DNA of 64,000 bases from Adiantum capillus-veneris (Eukaryota > Streptophyta > Polypodiopsida > Polypodiales > Pteridaceae): assembly GCA_014529385.2 (NCBI GenBank), contig CM043964.1:104455587-104519586 (forward strand), written 5' to 3'. A model generated the notes under the pieces. It saw nothing but the letters and a program-made list of their open reading frames with translations, was not told where the DNA came from and made no database searches. Both the position numbers and the translations under genes were made by a program. Below, piece after piece: positions 57,472-64,000 of this stretch; positions within the stretch are counted from its first letter, which is position 1, and each line of letters opens with the position of its first letter.

Positions 57472-58313
57472 TAAGTTGGTGGCTAGACGAGACACCGGCA
57501 AGCACATTGTTGGAGCCTGATGTGGCTGCTAGACGCGGGCGGATGATTGTGCTTGATCTTAATGGCGTGCTACTAACCAGTTGCAGCCAAATCCCTAAGG
57601 AACTTGAGTGCCTGCCAAAGGAGCACACGCCACGGGTAGTCTATCTCCAAAAGAATGTAATTTGTCTTGTAAGGCAGGATGCGGAGCAGTTCATCCTACG
57701 GCTTAAACAGAAAGCCATCCTAGTGTTGTGGTCTTGCTGTAGAAGCGAAAAACTGTTACACATGGTGAATGCGTGCTTCCCCAACCATAGAAGGCAAAAA
57801 TATTTTGCAGGTAAAGCATGCCCGCTTTGAATGTTGCAGGACATAAGTTACGCATACCTCTAATCTCATTTTTTGGCATTAGCAGATATTCTCTCCCAAG
57901 AGGACTGTGAAATATGGCAGCCCCGTATGTCAGAGGTGCTGGTTGTGCCCAAACACATGGGCAATAAGCCCGTTTTCCTGAAGAAGCTACGGACGCTGTG
58001 GGGAAGGCACCCAAAGTACGATGCCAGCAACACTATTCTTGTAGATGATTGTAGATACAAGTCTCTTAAAAATGACTATGAAAACTGTATGGCAATCCGA
58101 TTGTATGATCCCATGGTAGTGGGAACCGATTACCCGTTTTAGTTGCTGGATTTTGTTTTGCCTTGGTTGCTCGGGTGGATAAGGGATCGGTACCCAACAG
58201 CGTACACTCGCAAAAACCCAGTCTTTGACACTGAAGACAATATTTCTGGGTACATTACTGATTACTTCATACAGATGGAGGGGTACTCCTATAAATTTGA
58301 TCCCTCGAGGTAG
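57472..58313 (+). pseudogene. NIF/FCP1-type CTD-phosphatase-like protein
   Basis: Two exons (about 57472-57810 and 57886-58313) are joined by a 75-base GT-AG intron, phase 1, giving HRRQKYFA then DILSQEDCEIW. HAD-superfamily blocks are in order: VLDLNGVLL (block I; the second Asp of DxDG is Asn, as I recall for other plant NIF proteins), LVLWSCCRS (block II) and ILVDDCRYKS with the conserved Asp pair (block III). Such domains dephosphorylate Ser/Thr in targets such as the RNA polymerase II tail. A TAG at 58139-58141 interrupts the frame, which then stays open for 57 codons (DRYPTAYTRKNPVFD) to TAG at 58311-58313; the protein is thus truncated or a pseudogene. The 5' end is uncertain: a TTTAG acceptor lies at 57467-57471, and it may be a downstream exon of the gene before it. 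Confidence 0.65.
57811..57885 (+). other. Intron of the NIF/FCP1-like gene
   Basis: 75 bases, from GTAAAGCATG to ...GGCATTAGCAG. Removing it restores a continuous frame across the conserved segment before block III. Confidence 0.75.
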
Positions 58314-58589
58314 CAGATTGCCATAATCATGTAAATAGTGGAATTTTGTAACTCGATAGTATACATAATGGAAAACCACTTCTCTTGTTCAGATTGTCTT
58401 GGTATCTTTATCTCTACTGTTAAAACCTCCAACTAATTCTATTGAAACCTCTTGCAGCTAACCAGGTTGCCCAACATTTTAATTTTTGAGGAAAATAGCA
58501 TCTATGTTTGGCATACCTTTCATGTTATCAACGTAGTTCTAGACATTGCTCAAGGTGGTCGTATCAAATACGAATAGACAAATTGAAAA

Positions 58590-59155
58590 ATACCAAGAAA
58601 TAAATTAAACCATAAGTGATACAGCAAGTTCAAGGAGTACCAAATTGTACCAAATTTTGTGCTGTAATAGTGGACAGGAGTGCACCCAAGTTCAACACAG
58701 TACCAAAAAGTACCAAATTTGGTACTGTAATAGTGGACTGACGTGCACCCAAGTTCAACAGTACCAAAAAGTAGAGATATAGTGAGGACAACTGAAACAG
58801 TAATGTAATGAAAGGTAACATACCAACACAGAACCAGATAGAGCAATAAAGTAAACCATAAGTGATACAGCAAGTTCAAGCAGTTCCAATTTGGTACTGT
58901 AATAGTGGACATACGTGCATCCAAGTTCAACAGTACCAAAAAGCACCAAATTTGGTACTGTAATAGTGGACAGAGAAGCACCCAAGTTCAACAGTACCAA
59001 AATGTACCAAATGCACATATAATGAGGACAACTGAAACAGTAATGTAATGAAAGGTAACATACCAACACAGAACTAGATAGAGAGAACAGATAAAGCTCA
59101 GGGCCAAAAAATCAAGTTGACTCAGTCACTAAAAATTACATAGTGCGGAATACAC
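58590..59155 (-). repeat. Inverted repeat, right arm, internally duplicated
   Basis: The reverse complement of the left arm (57107-57345), extended by a second, tandem copy of the GTTGGTATGTTACC block at about 58810-58835. A unit of about 60 bases containing CACCCAAGTTCAACAGTACC and ACCAAATTTGGTACTGTAAT is present four times. The outer end lies 57 bases from the stop of the minus-strand gene at 59212, so it forms that gene's 3' flank. Confidence 0.8.
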
Positions 59156-59211
59156 TTGGTACTGTTGACTACCAGATTTGGTACTATTGACTACCGGATT
59201 CAGTTGTTCAA

Positions 59212-61175
59212 TTAGGGCTTCTCATTGCCCTCAAGTAACATGGACGCACCTTCGTCGCTCTCATCATCATGATATGGCATGCTATTGTATATCCTCTCAT
59301 ATACTTTAGTAGACAACTTGTATTGTAAAATTTGACCTAGGGATCCTGCAACAATAGGCTCCATAGGGAAACATATGGCCCTAACAAGATGTGAGTAGAT
59401 CATTACCGGAGATGTGTGATCCAATAGCCGGTATGTATCAGCTTTTCCTGCAACTTGTCCATAAAAAAAGCCTTCAACAACCTTCCCTCCTCTAACAATT
59501 TTATTATGCCACTTATCCTTTTGTGCTTTCACCGTTTGGTACAACACTTCTGTGCATTTGATAATGTAGAAGTCTTCGTTTTTCTCAGCTGCTTTTACTG
59601 CAAAATTATCCCCTATAGACAGCATGCCACTTAACATTTCACGGCATCCTTCATATAGTTGCAGGTTGGACACTTGGCTCATCGGAATCGATGTTGAATC
59701 TCCACCCTCCTCCTCGTCATCTGATTCGTCATCCCTAATTGTATCCCCGGACTCTGGCAATGGTCTGATGCAAACATATTTCCATTCTTCAATGTGCATT
59801 CTATTCTTGCATCTTCTCCACAACCCACGCATACACGTATCACAAAAGCATGAAAGTGATCGAAAGCGTATGGCGGTGCGGTTGTCCTGTGAATAGCCAT
59901 CAGCACAATGAAATGAGCGGGAGCCAACGATGCGCTCACAGTCCCATTGCAGATTGTGTTGCACTTCATTCGCACCAATAAGCCAAAAGACTCTTTGCGT
60001 ATTACACCTCTGAGATTGTTCTCTTGGCTGAAAAGTTGCTTTCAAAAAGTTGACAACATCGGCTGCACACTTCATACGCGAGCCATCTGGTTTCAATTCC
60101 TCATGCGTCACAGTTCTCTTGATGAGTGCCCCTGCCCCATCATGTTCACCTTTTCCATGGCCGGATACAAAGAATTTATGCATCGATCATGTGCAAGCCT
60201 GTCATTTGATAGTACCTAGACACAAAATAGTAAGGTCTACGCGCCTTGAATTGTGAAGCAGCACCATCTGACCAAACCCAATGTTGTTGCAGAGAATGTT
60301 CTCGTTCTTTCAGCCACTTGTCATGCAGCAAGAAACAATGTTGTACAAATAATGTGTCATGCTGCTTGTCATCCGATATGTAGAAGTGTAGCGTCTTCTC
60401 TATACCACCTGCAGCATTTCTTAAATAAGTGATGTGCACAAGTATTGTGACTTGGGTAGACCACCAATGCATTGACTAAATTTCATTCTGAACTTTAAAG
60501 GAATAATTCTCCACAAAGTCAACGTTTGGTACTACAACGTTGCTAGGAAAATTCTGCAAACAATCCTTGAATTGTTGGGCTTGCCAACGGAAGACAAAGT
60601 TGTGTCTGTGAAGCCCATCAGATGGGCTGAAAATAGGCTAAGAAAAGTCCCACTTTTCATCCGTTGCACAATCAAGTCCTTTCTCTTCTTCTCACTCCCA
60701 CCTCATGAACCTGTCCTGTTCCAACCTCCATTAAAACCTTCACAGACACCTCCTTGCTATCCTCTGCTATCTCATCGGGACAAAATGTCAACCTCCGTAC
60801 TCCACATTGTGAGCAGTCCCCCATCAAGCATTTCTTTGCATGGTATTCACAATTTGGAGGCTTTGGGCACATGATGGATTCCCACATAATGGTGATGTGC
60901 TGACAGGCTGCTTGGTTTGCAAAACATGTTCCTCTCTCATCACCTCTTCAACAAACGGAGCAAGTGCAAAGGTGACCTTTCCTGTGGTGCCCGAACTTGT
61001 TCTGCCGCATTTGATTAAGGGCCTCTTTGAAATAGATCATCTGCACATGAACCACACAGCAACAAGTATTTCTGTCCTTCAACTTCCGTACAAAGTATGG
61101 CTTCAATGCCTCGAAGCATCTAAGAGACACTACCACTGTTGGGTGAGCCTTCTTGAATCTTTGGTACAGCTCAAC
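59212..61175 (-). pseudogene. Exon 2 of a conserved SDGAASQFK/GHGKGEHDGAGA-family gene
   Basis: Read 61175 to 59212: VELYQRFKKAHPTVVVSLRCFEALKPYFV, CCCVVHVQM, CEYHAKKCLMGDCSQCGVRRLTFC (Cys-rich, probably zinc-binding), HNFVFRWQAQQFKDC, DFVENYSFK, HDTLFVQHCFL, WSDGAASQFK, FFVSGHGKGEHDGAGALIKR, and a C-terminal part with CFCDTCMRGLWRRCKN. From memory this order of blocks is that of a family of uncharacterised, transposon-like proteins in animals and some plants; the Asp-bearing blocks could be a DDE-type nuclease core, which I cannot verify. The last 323 codons (60183-59212) are open. Upstream there are stops at 60948-60950, about 60640 and 60467, and frameshifts near 60690 and 60185. Decayed copy, not functional as it stands. 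Confidence 0.6.
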
Positions 61176-62864
61176 CTATGGCACAAAAACAAACCATTCA
61201 GAAAAAAACCAACATCATGGTACTGGTAAAATTTCACTACTGAAGTATTGCCAAAACTAGCTTATGACAGTTCCAAATATGGTACTATAATAGTGGACAG
61301 ACGTGCACCCAAGTTGATCAACAGTACCCAAAAGTACCAAATTTGGTACTATAATAGTCGACATACGTGCACCTAAGTTCAACAGTACCAAAAAGTTCCA
61401 AATTTGGTACCGTAGATTTGGTACTGTCGGTAGGCTTTGGTACTCTATAGATATTATTTGGTACTCTACATATAGGCTTTGGTACTATCAGAAGTGTGGG
61501 GTACCCTGTAAATATACTTTGGTCCTTTAGTGGAAGGCTTTGGTACTCTACAGATAGGATCTGGTACCCTTCAGAGAGGATTTGGTACTCTACAGATAGT
61601 CTTTGGTGGTATCCGATGAGTTTGGTACTCTACATATAGTGTGGGGTACCCTATAAATAGACTTTGGTCCTATAGTGGTAGGCTTTGGTACTCTACTGAT
61701 GGGATCTGGTACTCTTCAGAGTGGATTTGGTACTCTACAGATAGTCTTTGGTGGTATCCGATGAGTTTGGTACTCTGTAAATAGACTTTCGTTCTCTATA
61801 CATAGGCATTGGTACTGGATAAATAGGTTTTGGTACTCTGTTGAGAGGATTTGAAACTCTATGGATAGGCTTTGGCACTCGATCGCTAGGATTTTGTACT
61901 CGATATACCGGATTTGGTACTCTACAGATCTGAGTTGGTACTCCATAGATAGGCTTCGGTACTCGATATACCAGATTTGGTACCCTACATATGTGATTTG
62001 GTACTTTATAGATAGCCTTTAATACTCAATAGAGAGTATTTGGTACTCTACATATAGGCTTTGGTACTATCAAAAGTTTGGGGTACCCTGTAAATAGACT
62101 TTGGTCCTATAGTGATAGGCTTTGGTACTCTACAGATAGGATTTGGTACTCTACAGAGAATATTTGGTACTCTACAGATAGTCTTTGGTGGTATCCAATG
62201 AGTTTGGTACTCTGTAAATAGATTTTGGTTCTCTATACATAGGCATTGGTACTGGATAAATAGGTATTGGTACTCTATCGAGAGGGTTGAAACTCTATGG
62301 ATAGGCTTTAGCACTCGATAGCTAGGATTTTGTACTCGACATACCGGATTTGGTACTCTACAGATCTGCTTTGGTACTCCATTCATATGCTTTGGTACTA
62401 GATATTACACCGGATTTGGTACTCTACAGATGTGCTTTGATACTCCATAGATAGCCTTTGGTACTCGATAGACATGATTTGGTGCTCTACATATAGGCTT
62501 TCGGACTATCAGAAGTGTGGGGTACCCTGTAAATAGATCCTGGTCCTATAGTGATAGGATTTGGTACTCTACAGAGAGGCTTTGGTGATATCCGTTGAGT
62601 TTGGTACTCTGTAAATAGACTTTTGGTTCTCTATACATAGGCATTGGTATTGGATAATTAGGTTTTGGTACTCTATAGAGAGGGTTTTAAACTCTATGGA
62701 TAGGCTTTGGCAGTAGATAGCTAGGATTTGGTACTTTATCTATATTCTTTGGTACTGTAAACACCCTCTGCCGTACAGCAGACTACCAAATTTGGTACTG
62801 TCTGGACCAAATAAGCCTTAAGTAGCACCAAACAAGATGAACAATTACTAAAAGTTGTTGGTAC
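61176..62864 (-). repeat. 1.69-kb intron filled with GGTAC minisatellite
   Basis: Donor CTCAG/GTACCAAC and acceptor GCCATAG/GTTGAG join DESQ to VELYQRF in phase 0, matching the protein family without a gap. About 61400-62830 is a tandem array whose unit of 20-26 bases carries TTTGGTACTCTACAGATAGG and variants. Blocks of several units (with GTGTGGGGTACCCTGTAAAT and TTTGGTGGTATCCGATGAG) recur near 61500, 61640, 62080 and 62515, which indicates higher-order units. At 61270-61410 lie two to three copies of the CACCCAAGTTCAACAGTACC unit found in the inverted repeats. Confidence 0.75.
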
Positions 62865-63464
62865 CTGAGATTCGTCGAGTAGATGTATAGGATGTTTGAC
62901 GACACTTTTCCTTCCAATTCTCATTTTGCATATGTCTTTCTTGTTGGGTGAAACTCTGCTCTCTGATGTCCAAAAGGCATATACCAAATCTCTTGTTTCA
63001 TTGGTAATAACGGTTCATCGTGGCAATTGTCTCTCACAAGCACTCAATGGCAACACTTCATCTTCATCTTTATTCTCTAGCCGTGAGCTTGCTGCAGCTA
63101 TATTCCTTCGATGGATCCCCAAGATACTAGCCATTCTGGATTGGTTTACTAATTGTGAGTTTGTACTGTTGTTCAGAATCATTTCCAAAGAGCTTCTCTT
63201 TACGAAAGTTTCACTTGCTGAATCAGGGACCTTGATTTGAGTGAAAGTGTTGCGCACACCCGATACAACAGTGTCTTTGACTTTGCTGAAATTTGATGGT
63301 TGCAGCAAGGAAAATGTTTGGTGGTCCAGGAGTTGCCGAAATATTTCCTTTTGCTCATTCTTTGCAATCCCTACTGTTTGCTTGCACCAACATCGAGCCA
63401 CTATGGCACAAATGTTCTTTCTTGACCTGTCTTCCCGTAATCCAAGAGAGGAACTGTGCGTCAC
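62865..63464 (-). pseudogene. Exon 1 of the SDGAASQFK-family gene
   Basis: One minus-strand frame runs from about 63464 to the splice donor at 62865, with a single TGA at 63015-63017. It reads KVKDTVVSGVRNTFTQ, a Ser/Asn-rich stretch, then TRDLVYAFWTSESRVSPNKKD and GRKSVVKHPIHLLDESQ. The last part corresponds to the segment preceding ELYxxF in this protein family. The start is not certain; the upstream acidic repeat (63465-63590) is in another frame. Confidence 0.55.
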
Positions 63465-63590
63465 CTTCCATCTCGTCGATAGAGAGCCTCAGCTGTGCAT
63501 CACCTTCTACCTCGTTGAAAGAGAGGTCCTAAGCATCACCTTCTATGTCATCGAAAGAAAGGTCCTGAGCATCACCAAGACAGTAATCTG
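63465..63590 (-). repeat. Tandem 36-42-base repeat, acidic if translated
   Basis: Three to four imperfect copies of GCATCACCTTCTACCTCGTT plus GAAAGAGAGGTCCT. On the minus strand they encode DEVEGDAQDLS-like units with one stop. It probably belongs to the N-terminus of the same gene, shifted in frame from exon 1. Confidence 0.6.
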
Positions 63591-63608
63591 CTGTGCTACT
63601 ATCCATTT

Positions 63609-63612
<4 letters not shown>

Positions 63613-63692
<80 letters not shown>
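63613..63692 (+). repeat. (GA)n microsatellite
   Basis: A pure GA array of about 80 bases just upstream (in gene sense) of the acidic repeat. Confidence 0.97.
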
Positions 63693-63695
<3 letters not shown>

Positions 63696-64000
63696 GAAGA
63701 CAGCATCTCGGTGGCTATGGAGACGGTAAGGAAGGCAAGAAGGTTCAAAACTGAGGGAGACATGAATTTTGTGCTATGGGATTTGGAGCGAGATGTCTAC
63801 AAGAGACACTACTTGCCAGGATATGTATGCTAAATGTCAAAAATGTTTAAAAATGTTTTTCCAACTCAACTGGTCGGAGAGCACTTCGGCCAATTGAGAG
63901 TTTTGGTGGCGCAGTCTAATCAACGGTCATATCAGTCACCACCGCTCTAGGCGAAGATCTTGGCACCCGAGGACAATTCTTGTGGAACGGTCCTTGTTTC
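63693..64000. other. No supported gene at the window end
   Basis: A plus-strand frame from about 63716 (METVRKARRFKTEGD) is short and unrecognised. It might be the start of something that continues beyond the window. Confidence 0.35.

Noticed and set aside
61400-62830. Regular repeat array that could be mistaken for a CRISPR array
   Set aside because: Units are contiguous variants with no unique spacers, and it lies in a eukaryotic intron.

Overview
The window looks like nuclear DNA from a land plant with a large, repeat-rich genome. The evidence is three Ty3/gypsy elements of the Tat/Ogre type (reverse transcriptase followed by two RNase H domains, very long LTRs, an extra reading frame before gag), one chromovirus, a copia-type short element, GT-AG introns and long (CT)n, (GA)n and (AC)n arrays. 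I cannot name the species. A fern, lycophyte or other non-crop lineage would fit, but that is weak inference. I see no intact host gene, rRNA gene, functional tRNA gene or CRISPR array. Every coding region I can support is broken by stops or frameshifts.

Layout. 1-4.0 kb is AT-rich DNA with no gene I can support. 4.0-4.4 kb holds an LTR-like tail with a primer-binding site. 5.5-8.25 kb holds a decayed reading frame and a short copia/TRIM-like element on the minus strand. 9.7-24.1 kb is a chromovirus (element Y) whose integrase gene was split by a 12.3-kb Tat-type element (Z, minus strand, 10782-23122). Z has 3.4-3.7 kb LTRs flanked by the duplicated target ACAA and lacks the integrase core. 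Its LTRs each carry a 1.36-1.58 kb terminal-inverted-repeat element. About 24.6-26.85 kb is the end of a second minus-strand Tat element (V). 26.86-37.37 kb is a third Tat element (W, plus strand) with a truncated 5' LTR, ORF1, gag, protease, RT, two RNase H domains and integrase, all decayed, and a microsatellite-rich 2.5-kb 3' LTR. 38.6-41.06 kb is element U (minus strand), where an aspartic-protease domain lies after the integrase in the same frame.

41-53.4 kb is mostly unassigned. It contains a fold-back repeat (44.3-45.0 kb), a decayed histone H3-like gene (45136-46050), a second member of the TTAA/CACTAG inverted-repeat family 30 bp upstream of it (46081-47376), and a decayed unknown frame (49221-49910).

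53.5-63.7 kb is the most unusual part. A three-exon decayed coiled-coil/acidic gene (+), a CTD-phosphatase-like (NIF/FCP1) gene (+), and a two-exon decayed gene (-) of a family with conserved SDGAASQFK and GHGKGEHDGAGA blocks lie side by side. The first and third end in inverted copies of the same 3' sequence, on either side of the phosphatase gene. Both carry a large intron filled with minisatellite built on a GGTAC/GTACC core. This looks like one multi-gene unit, possibly mobile; that is inference.
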